A stretch of 64,000 nt of DNA, taken from Carideicomes alvinocaridis. GTDB taxonomy: Bacteria > Pseudomonadota > Alphaproteobacteria > Rhodobacterales > Rhodobacteraceae. The stretch is from positions 1-64,000 of the forward strand of contig SRJI02000018.1 of NCBI GenBank assembly GCA_005473895.2, read 5' to 3'. The position numbers and the translations under genes are program-made. Below are positions 1-7,679 of the stretch, piece by piece (position 1 is the stretch's first letter; each line of letters begins with the position of its first letter). The notes beneath the pieces were generated by a model. The model was not told the DNA's origin. It ran no database searches and worked only from the letters and a program-made list of their open reading frames with translations.

Positions 1-1
1 C

Positions 2-571
2 GGTCAGGCCGGCGGCCCGAGCGTGGCACAAGGCGCCCCCGCACAGGCCTACTCGACCTCAGCGGCCCCCGGGGGCGGCCACGCCCCGGGCCATGGCGGC
101 GGCCCGCAGGCGGCGCTCGACGTGGACGCGGCGCTGGCCCGCTATCCCAGCTTCGACCACGTGGTGGAGCTCATCCGCGCCAACCGCGACGTGCGCCTGC
201 TGGTGGAGGTCGAATCGGGCATCCGCCTCGCCGCCTACCGCCCCGGCCGGATCGAGTTCACCCCGGCCGAGGGCGCCGCGCAGGACTTGGCCCAACGGCT
301 CGGCTCGGCGCTGCAGCGCTGGACCGGCAACCGCTGGGCGGTCACGCTGGTCAATGGCTGCGAGGCCGAGACGATCGCCGAGATCCGCGACGCCGCCGAG
401 ATCGCGCGCCGCAACGAGGCCGCCGAACACCCGCTGGTCCGCGCCGCGCTCGCCGCCTTCCCCAAGGCAAAGATCACGGGCATCCGCAGCCGCGAGGAAG
501 AGGCTGCCCAGGTCCAGGCCGAAGCGCTCCCCGAGGTCGAGGACGAATGGGATCCCTTCGAGGAGGAATGA
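2..571 (+). CDS. dnaX: DNA polymerase III subunit gamma/tau, C-terminal part (partial)
   Basis: This is the open 3' end of a gene that enters the window from the left. The frame is open from base 2 and ends at TGA 569-571. The visible ~189 residues begin with an Ala/Gly/Pro-rich linker. A compact domain follows (LIRANRDVRLLVEVE, then a TGNRWAVTLV segment) and then an acidic tail ending WDPFEEE. That order matches the tau-specific C-terminal region of alphaproteobacterial DnaX, which binds the polymerase core and helicase. The ATPase domain is outside the window. Directly downstream lie ybaB and recR, the classic dnaX-ybaB-recR neighbourhood, which supports the call. No terminator separates it from ybaB, so co-transcription is likely. 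Confidence 0.85.
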   Translation, partial: GQAGGPSVAQGAPAQAYSTSAAPGGGHAPGHGGGPQAALDVDAALARYPSFDHVVELIRANRDVRLLVEVESGIRLAAYRPGRIEFTPAEGAAQDLAQRLGSALQRWTGNRWAVTLVNGCEAETIAEIRDAAEIARRNEAAEHPLVRAALAAFPKAKITGIRSREEEAAQVQAEALPEVEDEWDPFEEE

Positions 572-665
572 GCCCGCACCCCCGCCGGACCGGCGCCCCC
601 CGCCCTTGTGGGGCCGGGTCACGCCACGTATCTAGGGATGAACCCGCAACGAAGGAGTGACCGCA

Positions 666-1010
666 GTGTTCAAGGGATTGGGCCAGATGGGCGACATGGC
701 CAAGATGATGAAGGCGGCCCAGGAGATGCAGCAGAAGATGGCGCAGCTCCAGGAGGACATGCGCAACCTCATGGTTGAGGGCGAAAGCGGCGCCGGCCTG
801 GTCAAGGCGACCTGCACCGCCAAGGGCGAGCTCAAGGCGCTCGACATCGACCCGTCGATCTTCAAGCCCGACGAGAAGGAAGTGGTCGAGGACCTGATCC
901 TCGCCGCCATCAAGGACGCCCAGCAGAAAGCCGAGGCCAAGGCCAAGGAAGAGATGGGCAAGATCACCGAGGGCATGGGCCTGCCCAAGGACATGGACCT
1001 GCCGTTCTGA
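666..1010 (+). CDS. ybaB: YbaB/EbfC family nucleoid-associated protein
   Basis: A small DNA-binding protein of about 114 residues, the usual size for the family. It is expected to dimerise and bind the nucleoid. The N-terminal half is a Met/Gln/Lys-rich helix (MGDMAKMMKAAQEMQ). It is followed by the conserved core (GAGLVKATCTAKGELKALDIDPS) and a C-terminal helix rich in Lys/Glu. I chose the GTG at 666, which lies 8 bases after the AGGAG at 653-657. An in-frame GTG at 657 overlaps that Shine-Dalgarno and is less likely. The gene sits between dnaX and recR, as in most bacteria, and probably shares their operon. Confidence 0.9.
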   Translation: MFKGLGQMGDMAKMMKAAQEMQQKMAQLQEDMRNLMVEGESGAGLVKATCTAKGELKALDIDPSIFKPDEKEVVEDLILAAIKDAQQKAEAKAKEEMGKITEGMGLPKDMDLPF

Positions 1011-1020
1011 TCCGGCCCCG

Positions 1021-1052
1021 CTTCTTCTGACCATAAATATCCCCGCCGGAGG
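1021..1052 (+). repeat. Dispersed REP-like repeat, copy 1 (single, type 1 end)
   Basis: Contains the core CTTCTTCTGACCATAAATAT followed by CCCCGCCGGAGG (type 1 end). Six further copies occur in this window (4834-4865, 4883-4915, 41276-41306, 41318-41350, 52751-52783, 61851-61880). This copy lies between ybaB and recR, inside a likely operon, so it would be transcribed. Confidence 0.8.
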
Positions 1053-1076
1053 CAAGAAAGTCCCGGCGCGACAGAC

Positions 1077-1688
1077 ATGATAGGCGCGCGGCCGGTGAGC
1101 AGCACCAGCGAGATCGAGACCCTGATCGAGATGATGGCAAGGCTCCCGGGCCTCGGCCCCCGCTCGGCCCGCCGCGCGGTGCTGCACCTCATCCGCAAGC
1201 GCGCGCTGCTGCTGGCGCCCCTCGCCGACCAGATGGCGCGGGTGGCCGCCAGCGCGCGGGAATGCCTCAATTGCGGCAATGTCGGCACCGCGGAGATCTG
1301 CCCGATCTGCGCCGACGAGGCGCGCGCCAACGGCGAGATCTGCGTGGTCGAGGACGTGGCCGACCTCTGGGCGATGGAACGCTCGGGCCAGTTCAAGGGC
1401 CGCTACCACGTGCTGGGCGGCACGCTCTCTGCGCTCGATTCGGTGGGGCCCGAGGATCTGTCGATCCCGCGGCTGATGGACCGGGTCGAAAGCGAGGGCG
1501 TGACCGAGGTGATCCTCGCGCTGAACGCCACGGTGGATGGCCAGACCACGGCGCATTACATCGCCGACCAACTCGAGGGACGGGTGCGGCTCAGCTCGCT
1601 GGCGCAGGGGGTGCCCATCGGCGGCGAGCTCGACTACCTCGACGACGGCACGATCACCGCCGCCCTGCGCGCCCGCAAGGCCCTCTGA
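1077..1688 (+). CDS. recR: Recombination mediator protein RecR
   Basis: RecR works with RecO/RecF to load RecA on gapped DNA. The 203-residue product is close to the family's ~200. In order it shows: the helix-hairpin-helix ([18 protein letters not shown], about residues 21-38), a four-cysteine zinc motif ([16 protein letters not shown]), a Toprim domain ([14 protein letters not shown] onward), and the conserved [15 protein letters not shown] near the C terminus. The ATG at 1077 has no clear Shine-Dalgarno. An in-frame GTG at 1095 would give a more family-typical N terminus, so the start is uncertain. Upstream lies a dispersed repeat; downstream a twin hairpin probably ends the transcript. 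Confidence 0.95.
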   Translation: MIGARPVSSTSEIETLIEMMARLPGLGPRSARRAVLHLIRKRALLLAPLADQMARVAASARECLNCGNVGTAEICPICADEARANGEICVVEDVADLWAMERSGQFKGRYHVLGGTLSALDSVGPEDLSIPRLMDRVESEGVTEVILALNATVDGQTTAHYIADQLEGRVRLSSLAQGVPIGGELDYLDDGTITAALRARKAL

Positions 1689-1692
1689 GACG

Positions 1693-1740
1693 AAAATTCT
1701 TGAACCAAGAATTTTGCAAAACTTTTCATTGAAAAGTTTT
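1693..1740 (+). terminator. Tandem twin AT-rich hairpins after recR
   Basis: Two perfect hairpins in tandem. AAAATTCTTG (1693-1702) pairs with CAAGAATTTT (1706-1715) around loop AAC. AAAACTTTTC (1718-1727) pairs with GAAAAGTTTT (1731-1740) around loop ATT. Each has a 10-bp stem and 3-nt loop, and they are 2 nt apart. CTCCCGCC follows. The position just past the recR stop suggests termination or 3'-end processing. The element is strikingly AT-rich for this DNA and matches the geometry of 10235-10283. Confidence 0.7.
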
Positions 1741-1880
1741 CTCCCGCCCCGGCCCATGTCCTGCACCGCCCGCCCGTCTTCTCCCGCCTCACCGTTCAAC
1801 ATCACCGGATGACATCGCCCCGCGCCCTGCCTATAAGGCCCGCGACCCGACATGCAGCCAATTCACGAGGACCCGATCCC

Positions 1881-2804
1881 ATGACCATCCAGGTTTTCGG
1901 CCACAAATCCCCCGACACCGATTCCACCGGCTCGCCCATCCTCTGGGCCTGGTACCTCAACGAGATCCGGAACACCCCGGCCGAGGCGAAGCTGCTGGGC
2001 GAACCCAATACCGAGGCCGCCTTCGTGCTGGAGCGCTGGAACCTCGAGAAGCCCGCCATCATCTCCGACGTGGAGCCCGGCGCCCCGGTCATCGTGGTCG
2101 ACACCAACAACCCCGCCGAGCTGCCCGCGGCGATCAACCAGGCCGACCTGCGCCAGGTGATCGATCACCACAAGCTGACCGGCGGGCTGGAGACCAAGGG
2201 CCCGATCGACATCACCATCCGCCCGCTGGCCTGCACCGCCACCATCATGATCGACCTGATGGGCGAGGCCGCGGCGCAGCAGATGCCCGAGGCGATCAAG
2301 GGCGCGGCGCTGTCCTGCATCCTGTCGGACACGCTGGAATTCCGCTCCCCCACCACCACCGACCATGACCGCGCCATCGCGCAGCAACTGGCGCGCGATC
2401 TCGGCCTCGACCTCTCGGCCTATGCCGCCGAGATGTTCGCCGCGAAATCCGACGTCTCCGCCTTCTCCGACGCGGAGCTTCTGCGCATGGATTCCAAGGA
2501 GTACGGCGTCGGCGACACGAAATTCCGGGTCTCCGTGCTGGAAACCACCGCGCCCCAGATGGTGCTCGACCGCAAGGACAGCCTGATGGCCTCCATGGCG
2601 GACGTCGCAAAGGAAGACGGCGTCGACCAGGTGTTGCTCTTCATCGTCGACATCCTGAACGAGGAAGCCACGCTGCTGGTCCCCAACGACCTTGTCAGGG
2701 GCGTGGCCGAGAAGAGCTTCGGCGCCAATGTCTCCGGCGACACCGTGGTGCTGCCCGGCGTGATGAGCCGCAAGAAGCAGATCATCCCCAACCTCGCGGT
2801 CTGA
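1881..2804 (+). CDS. ppaC: Manganese-dependent inorganic pyrophosphatase (family II)
   Basis: Hydrolyses pyrophosphate to phosphate in the cytoplasm, pulling biosynthetic reactions forward. The 307 residues are typical for the DHH-type family II enzyme. Visible motifs: GHKSPDTDSTGS (metal site) near residue 6, VVDTNNPAEL, the DHH signature VIDHHKLTGG near residue 95, DTLEFRSPTTTDHD, and a C-terminal DHHA2 domain with the substrate-binding MSRKKQIIP just before the end. Start chosen at ATG 1881, preceded by CACGAGG. Translation could run in frame from 1809, but that extension has no family counterpart. The gene stands alone after the recR hairpins. Confidence 0.95.
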   Translation: MTIQVFGHKSPDTDSTGSPILWAWYLNEIRNTPAEAKLLGEPNTEAAFVLERWNLEKPAIISDVEPGAPVIVVDTNNPAELPAAINQADLRQVIDHHKLTGGLETKGPIDITIRPLACTATIMIDLMGEAAAQQMPEAIKGAALSCILSDTLEFRSPTTTDHDRAIAQQLARDLGLDLSAYAAEMFAAKSDVSAFSDAELLRMDSKEYGVGDTKFRVSVLETTAPQMVLDRKDSLMASMADVAKEDGVDQVLLFIVDILNEEATLLVPNDLVRGVAEKSFGANVSGDTVVLPGVMSRKKQIIPNLAV

Positions 2805-2862
2805 TCGCCCCCCGAAGGCCCCCTCGCAAAGACCGCCCCCGAAATACCGGGGCGGCGCCACC

Positions 2863-3276
2863 GTGGCGCCGCCTTTCCGGGCGTGGCTCACCGCGATGCC
2901 GGCGCTGTTCCTGATCCTCTGGCTGCTCGCGATCAACCTCGCCGCCGCCCTCGCTTTCCGCTCCGACAAGCGGCGGGCCCGCGAGCGCAGGTGGCGCATC
3001 CCCGAACGTCACCTGCTTTTCCTCGCCCTGCTGGGCGGCTGGCCCGGGACCAAGTGGGCGCAGCACCGCTACCGCCACAAGACACGGAAGCAGCCGTTCG
3101 GCCTGGTCCTGAACCTCGTCCCCGTGACATGGATCGCGCTCCTCGCGCTCTGTCTCGTCGCACCCCTCTGGCACGACAGCCGCCTCGCTGCCTCCCTCGA
3201 GGCCGGCCTTGCCCCGCCGCCGATCCCGCAGGAGGCCCCCCGCAGGACCCCGCGCTTCTCCCAACAGGCCCGCTAG
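2863..3276 (+). CDS. DUF1294-type small membrane protein
   Basis: About 137 residues if the GTG at 2863 is used, or 126 from ATG 2896 (MPALFLILWLLAINLAAAL); the start is uncertain. The first hydrophobic helix follows directly. A basic stretch (FRSDKRRARERRWRIPERHL) comes next, then GGWPGTKWAQHRYRHKTRKQ, the characteristic DUF1294 motif, then a second membrane helix (FGLVLNLVPVTWIALLALCL). DUF1294 proteins are small inner-membrane proteins of unknown function, sometimes fused to cold-shock domains. No such domain is present here. The C-terminal 30 residues are Pro/Arg-rich and probably disordered. Confidence 0.7.
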   Translation: MAPPFRAWLTAMPALFLILWLLAINLAAALAFRSDKRRARERRWRIPERHLLFLALLGGWPGTKWAQHRYRHKTRKQPFGLVLNLVPVTWIALLALCLVAPLWHDSRLAASLEAGLAPPPIPQEAPRRTPRFSQQAR

Positions 3277-3357
3277 CCCACCGCCCCCCGAGCGAAACGC
3301 TGGAAAGCGCCGCCCTTTCCGCATAGGAGCAGGGCGAAGCGACAGGGATCCCGAGCC

Positions 3358-4233
3358 ATGACCAGAACCATCTCCGCCCTTTCCGAGATTTCCGGCGCCT
3401 ATGACGCGTTGCTCGTCGACCTCTGGGGCTGCGTCCATGACGGGCTGCGCGCCCACCCGGCGGCAGTCGCGGCGCTGCAGGCCTACCGGCGCGAAGGCGG
3501 CACGGTCTGCCTGCTCACCAATTCGCCGAAACCCCGGACCGGCGTGGCCGAGCAGATCCGGGGCTTCGGCGTGCCGGACGATGCCTGGGACACGATCGCC
3601 ACCTCCGGCGACGCGGCGCGCACCGCTTTGTTCAGCGGCGTGGTGGGTCACAAGGTCTGGTTCATGGGTGAGCCGGAGCGCGACGACGGCTTCTTCGAAC
3701 CGATCCGCGTCGTTTCGGACCCGGTGGAGATCGCGCGGGTCCCGCTGGAAGAGGCCGAGGGCATCGTCTGCTGCGGCCCCTTCGACGCCCATGCCGACCC
3801 GGCGGTGAACCGGCCGCACTTCCTCGCTGCAAAGCAACGCGGGCTCAAACTGCTCTGCGCCAATCCCGACATCGTGGTGGATCGCGGCGACACCCGCGAA
3901 TGGTGCGCCGGGGCGCTGGCGCGGCTCTACGAGGAGATGGGCGGCGAAAGCCTCTATTTCGGCAAGCCCCATCCGCCGATCTACGACCTCGCCCGCCGCC
4001 GCCTGGACGAGATCGGCCGCCGCCCCGACCCGTCGCGCATCCTCGCGATCGGCGACGGCATCGCCACCGACGTGGCCGGCGCCATGGGCGAAGATATCGA
4101 TTCGCTTTTCATCACCGGCGGGCTGGCGCGCGAGCAGACCCGGACCGCCGAGCAACCCGATCCCGACGCGCTCGACGCCTACCTGGCGGAACAGGACATC
4201 GCCCCGACCTTCGCCATCGGCTACCTGCGGTGA
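3358..4233 (+). CDS. TIGR01459-type HAD superfamily hydrolase (class IIA)
   Basis: A 291-residue cytoplasmic HAD phosphatase of unknown substrate. Motif I is LLVDLWGCVHDG (about residues 19-30), with the first Asp as expected nucleophile and the second acidic position replaced by Trp-Gly, as is usual in this subfamily. Motif II is LLTNSPKP, the motif III lysine is in YFGKPHPPIYDL, and motif IV is AIGDGIATDVAGA. The large cap between motifs II and III marks class IIA, shared with NagD and pyridoxal phosphatases. The subfamily is common in alphaproteobacteria. It stands alone between the DUF1294 gene and maoC. Confidence 0.85.
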   Translation: MTRTISALSEISGAYDALLVDLWGCVHDGLRAHPAAVAALQAYRREGGTVCLLTNSPKPRTGVAEQIRGFGVPDDAWDTIATSGDAARTALFSGVVGHKVWFMGEPERDDGFFEPIRVVSDPVEIARVPLEEAEGIVCCGPFDAHADPAVNRPHFLAAKQRGLKLLCANPDIVVDRGDTREWCAGALARLYEEMGGESLYFGKPHPPIYDLARRRLDEIGRRPDPSRILAIGDGIATDVAGAMGEDIDSLFITGGLAREQTRTAEQPDPDALDAYLAEQDIAPTFAIGYLR

Positions 4234-4265
4234 CGTTTCACCCTTGAGTTTTCTGCGGCCGCGAA

Positions 4266-4278
4266 GTAATAAAATTAC
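4266..4278. promoter_or_regulatory. Small perfect inverted repeat upstream of the MaoC gene
   Basis: GTAAT-AAA-ATTAC, perfect 5-bp arms in an AT-rich island (4257-4310) of otherwise GC-rich DNA, 56 bases before the MaoC start. It could be an operator or promoter element. No cognate regulator is nearby. Confidence 0.3.
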
Positions 4279-4333
4279 CAATTCTCGGCGCAAAGACGCC
4301 CTGATATTACCGCACCACCAACCGGAGGGCGCC

Positions 4334-4777
4334 ATGTTGGACAATTTCCCGCGCGGCACGATCTGCATCGAGGATATCGAGATGGGGATGACCCGCTACC
4401 TGCGGAAGGTGGTGACCGACCGGGATATCGAGCTCTTCGCCGAGGTTTCGACCGACCGGAACCCGGTCCACCTGGACGACGCCTATGCGCAGGACACGAT
4501 CTTCGAGGGGCGGATCGCCCACGGGATGCTGACCGCCGGCCTGATCTCGGCGGTGATCGGCGAGCAGCTTCCCGGCCATGGCACGGTTTATATGGGCCAG
4601 TCGCTGAAATTCCTCGCCCCTGTCCGCCCCGGCGACACGGTGCTGGCCGAGGTTGAGGTCATCGGCATCGATCACGCCAAGCGCCGGGTGCAGCTCAACT
4701 GCCGCTGCATGGTAGAAGGGAAGAAAGTGCTGGTGGGCGAAGCCACCGTGCTGGCGCCCTCGGCCAAGTTCGACTGA
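4334..4777 (+). CDS. MaoC family (R)-hydratase-like protein
   Basis: 147 residues with a single hot-dog fold. The hydratase signature spans about residues 49-69: DRNPVHLDDAYA, then FEGRIAHGMLTAGLIS, containing the Asp and His expected for enoyl-CoA hydration. The later GQSLKFLAPVRPGDT is also typical of monofunctional PhaJ-like hydratases. The likely role is hydration of trans-2-enoyl-CoA in fatty acid or polyhydroxyalkanoate metabolism; the substrate cannot be read from sequence. The ATG at 4334 follows GGAGGG (4324-4329) at good spacing and is clearly better than in-frame starts from 4244. Confidence 0.85.
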   Translation: MLDNFPRGTICIEDIEMGMTRYLRKVVTDRDIELFAEVSTDRNPVHLDDAYAQDTIFEGRIAHGMLTAGLISAVIGEQLPGHGTVYMGQSLKFLAPVRPGDTVLAEVEVIGIDHAKRRVQLNCRCMVEGKKVLVGEATVLAPSAKFD

Positions 4778-4833
4778 CGGGTTTCGCCCGCGCGCCCATG
4801 GTCCGGCCGGGGCGAGGGCGGCGCCTGCGGGAG

Positions 4834-4915
4834 CCTCCGGCGGGGATATTTATGGTCAGAAGAAGCATCGGGACCGCACCCCGCTTCTTCTGACCGAAAA
4901 TATCCCGGGGTGAGG
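4834..4915. repeat. Inverted doublet of the dispersed repeat (copies 2 and 3)
   Basis: Copy 2 (4834-4865) is on the minus strand with the type 1 end (CCGCCGGAGG when read from minus). Copy 3 (4883-4915) is on the plus strand with the type 2 end (CCCGGGGTGAGG) and reads CCGAAAATAT instead of CCATAAATAT. Face to face they would form a long hairpin with a loop of roughly 17 nt. A GC-rich tail with AGGGGCAGAGCCCCT follows copy 3. It fills most of the gap between the MaoC gene and ribF. Confidence 0.8.
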
Positions 4916-5033
4916 CCGAAGGCCGAGGGGCAGAGCCCCTGACCCCCCGATGGGCAGGCGCGACGCGGCGGCGCTTCGTGCCGAGCCTGCCACCGTCTTG
5001 CACCCGCCCCCGCTTGGCTTTACCTGCCAGCCC

Positions 5034-5972
5034 ATGCGGATCATCCGGGATTATCAATATGTCGAGGAGCAAGATCGCGGCGCCTGTGTCGCGATCGGCA
5101 ATTTCGACGGCGTGCATCTCGGCCACCAGGCGGTGATCGACCTTGCCCGCGAGGCGGCGGACCAGGTCGGGGCGCCGCTGGGCGTCCTGACCTTCGAGCC
5201 GCATCCCCGCCAGTATTTCGCCCCGGAGGCGCCGCCCTTCCGGCTGATGGGCCGCGAGGCGCGCGCCAGCCGGCTGGCCAAGCTGGGGGTCGACCGGCTG
5301 TACGAGCTGAACTTCAACGCGGCGCTGGCCTCGCTGACGCCGCGCGACTTCGTGGAGCGGGTGATCGCCCGCGGGCTGGGCCTGCGCCACGTGGTGGTGG
5401 GGCAGGACTTCCATTTCGGCAAGGGCCGCGCCGGCTCGGCCACCGGGCTGGCGGCGATGGGGGCGGAGCTAGGTTTCGGCGTCACGCTCGCGCCGCTGCT
5501 GGAGACCGGGGGCGGCGTCATCTCCTCCACCGCGATCCGCGAGGCGCTGTCCGAGGGCCGCCCGCGCGAGGCCGCGGCCAAGCTCGGCCACTGGCACCGG
5601 ATCGAGGGCCCGGTGATCGGCGGCGAACAGCGCGGCCGCGAGCTGGGCTATCCCACCGCCAACATGTCCATCGACGGACTGCACCCGCCGAAGCACGGCG
5701 TCTACGCGGTGCTGGTCGACGTGCAGGACGGTCCCCACAAGGGCAGCTACCACGGCGCGGCCTCGCTGGGTGTGCGGCCGATGTTCGGGCAAAACCGCGC
5801 CAACCTGGAGACCTTCCTCTTCGATTTCACCGGGGATCTCTACGGTGCCACACTCTCGGTCGCTCTGGTGGAATTCCTGCGGCCGGAGGAAAAGTTCGAC
5901 AGCCTCGAGGCGCTGATCGCCCAGATGGAAGACGATTGCGCCCGCGCGCGCCGGATCCTGGCCGAGACATGA
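5034..5972 (+). CDS. ribF: Bifunctional riboflavin kinase / FAD synthetase
   Basis: Makes FMN from riboflavin and then FAD. The 312 residues match bacterial RibF. The N-terminal nucleotidyltransferase domain shows AIGNFDGVHLGHQ near residue 20, TFEPHPRQYFAP, VVGQDFHFGKGRAG and the SSTAIREAL signature. The C-terminal flavokinase domain shows GRELGYPTANM followed by HGVYAVLVDV. The ATG at 5034 begins MRIIRDYQYV, as is usual in this group; the in-frame extension to 4950 runs into the repeat and is rejected. Its stop overlaps the start of the YcgN gene, so the two are translationally coupled. Confidence 0.95.
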   Translation: MRIIRDYQYVEEQDRGACVAIGNFDGVHLGHQAVIDLAREAADQVGAPLGVLTFEPHPRQYFAPEAPPFRLMGREARASRLAKLGVDRLYELNFNAALASLTPRDFVERVIARGLGLRHVVVGQDFHFGKGRAGSATGLAAMGAELGFGVTLAPLLETGGGVISSTAIREALSEGRPREAAAKLGHWHRIEGPVIGGEQRGRELGYPTANMSIDGLHPPKHGVYAVLVDVQDGPHKGSYHGAASLGVRPMFGQNRANLETFLFDFTGDLYGATLSVALVEFLRPEEKFDSLEALIAQMEDDCARARRILAET

Positions 5973-6499
5973 GCCGCCGCCGCCCCCAGGATCGCACGCC
6001 CCGCGATCCCATCCCTCGTGAGGGCCTCGCCCCCCGTTTCTGGGAGCGGAAGCGCCTGACCGACATGTCCCGCGCCGAGTGGGAGGCGCTGTGCGACGGC
6101 TGCGGCAAGTGCTGCCTGAACAAGCTCGAGGACGAGGAGACCGGCGAGGTGGCGCTGACCCGCGTGGCCTGCCGGCTGTTCGACGATGCGACCTGCCGCT
6201 GCGCGCAATACGAGATCCGGCACAACTTCGTCCCCGAATGCATCGTGCTGAGCCCGGCGAACATGGCGCAGAACCTCTACTGGATGCCGCAGACCTGCGC
6301 CTACAAGCTGCTGTGGGAGGGCAACCCCCTGCCCGACTGGCACCCGCTCATCACCGGCGACCCGGAAAGCGTCCATGCCGCCGGCGTCTCCATCCGCGAC
6401 GCCACGGTGAGCGAGTTCGAGACGCCCGACGAGGAATGGGAAGACCATATCATCGAGGAGCCGCTGCCCGGCAATTCGGGCGGCCCGCGCGAGCGCTGA
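5969..6499 (+). CDS. YcgN family cysteine cluster protein
   Basis: 176 residues, starting at ATG 5969 with an ATGA overlap with the ribF stop. The defining feature is the cysteine cluster: CDGCGKCCLNKLEDE near residue 45, then CRLFD, CRC and further Cys residues at PEC and TCAYKL, consistent with a metal- or Fe-S-binding zinc-ribbon-like fold (UPF0260/YcgN). Function is unproven. Coupling to ribF is seen directly; a functional link to flavin metabolism is only suggestive. Confidence 0.85.
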   Translation: MSRRRPQDRTPRDPIPREGLAPRFWERKRLTDMSRAEWEALCDGCGKCCLNKLEDEETGEVALTRVACRLFDDATCRCAQYEIRHNFVPECIVLSPANMAQNLYWMPQTCAYKLLWEGNPLPDWHPLITGDPESVHAAGVSIRDATVSEFETPDEEWEDHIIEEPLPGNSGGPRER

Positions 6500-6583
6500 G
6501 TCGGGGGTTGAGCCTCGGGCTACCACGGGCCGATCCCGGCCCTTCCCCTTGCCAATCCCGCGGCGGCGGATCATAGCTGAGCC

Positions 6584-7624
6584 ATGTTCTTTGCCTCCGA
6601 CAATACCGGCCCGGTCCCGCCGCAGATCATGGCCGCCCTCGCCCGCGCCAATGAAGGCCACGCCATGGCCTATGGCAACGACGGCTACATGTCCGACCTG
6701 CGGACCCGCATCCGCGAGGTCTTCGAAGCGCCGGAGGCCGCGGTCCACCTCGTCGCCACCGGCACCGCCGCCAATGCGCTGGCGCTCGCGACCCTCTCGG
6801 ACCCCTGGCAGGCGGTCTTCTGCACCCCCGTCGCCCATGTCTACGAGGACGAGTGCAACGCGCCCGAGTTCTTCTCCGGCGGCGCGCGGCTGGTCCCGGT
6901 GGGCGAGGGCGACCGGATGGCGCCGGACGCCCTGCGCGCGGCCATGGCGGCGCGGCCCGCGGGCGTTGTGCATTCCGCCCAGCCCGGGCCCGTGACCCTC
7001 ACCCAGGTCACCGAGAAGGGCACGGTCTACGGCCTCGACGAGATCCGGGCGCTGACCGGGGTGGCGCAGGAGTTCGGCCAGCCCACCCACCTTGACGGCG
7101 CGCGCTTCGCCAATGCGCTCGTCGCGCTCGGCTGCACCCCGGCCGAGATGACGTGGAAGGCCGGCATAGACGCGGTCAGCTTCGGCGGCACCAAGAACGG
7201 CTGCCTGGGCGTGGAGGCGGTGATCTTCTTCGACCCGGCCCATGCCTGGCAGTTCGAGCTGCGGCGCAAGCGGGCCGGGCACCTGTTCTCCAAGCACCGC
7301 TACCTCTCCGCCCAGATGCTGGGCTACCTGGAGGACGACCTGTGGCTCGACCTCGCGAAAACCGCCAATGCCCGGGCCGCACGGCTGGCCGAGGGGCTGC
7401 GGGCGGTGGAGGGCGTGACGCTGCTGCATGACGTCGATGCCAACATGATGTTCGCCACGGCCCCCCGCGCGGTCCACCGGCGGCTGAAGGCGGCCGGCGC
7501 GGCCTATTACCTCGACGGCGATGTCGAGGGGCCCGACGACGAGGTGCTGTCCTGCCGGCTGGTCTGCGACTGGTCGATCACCGAGGAGGACGTGGACCGC
7601 TTCCTGGAGATCGCGGCGGGCTGA
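6584..7624 (+). CDS. ltaE: Low-specificity threonine aldolase-type PLP enzyme
   Basis: 346 residues of a beta-eliminating lyase family fold-type I PLP enzyme. Visible: SDNTGPVPPQIMAAL at the N terminus, the cofactor-stacking segment VATGTAANALAL, LDGARFANA (Asp binds the pyridine nitrogen), and the PLP lysine in SFGGTKNG near residue 205. It is expected to cleave L-threonine or L-allo-threonine to glycine and acetaldehyde. Two related folds (alanine racemizing and phenylserine aldolases) cannot be excluded. It lies ahead of the P1 peptidase on the same strand, 55 bases apart. Confidence 0.85.
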   Translation: MFFASDNTGPVPPQIMAALARANEGHAMAYGNDGYMSDLRTRIREVFEAPEAAVHLVATGTAANALALATLSDPWQAVFCTPVAHVYEDECNAPEFFSGGARLVPVGEGDRMAPDALRAAMAARPAGVVHSAQPGPVTLTQVTEKGTVYGLDEIRALTGVAQEFGQPTHLDGARFANALVALGCTPAEMTWKAGIDAVSFGGTKNGCLGVEAVIFFDPAHAWQFELRRKRAGHLFSKHRYLSAQMLGYLEDDLWLDLAKTANARAARLAEGLRAVEGVTLLHDVDANMMFATAPRAVHRRLKAAGAAYYLDGDVEGPDDEVLSCRLVCDWSITEEDVDRFLEIAAG

Positions 7625-7679
7625 GGCGCGTTCCATCCGGGGCTTGAACCGCGGCGCATTCGGGGAAAGAGTGGCGCCG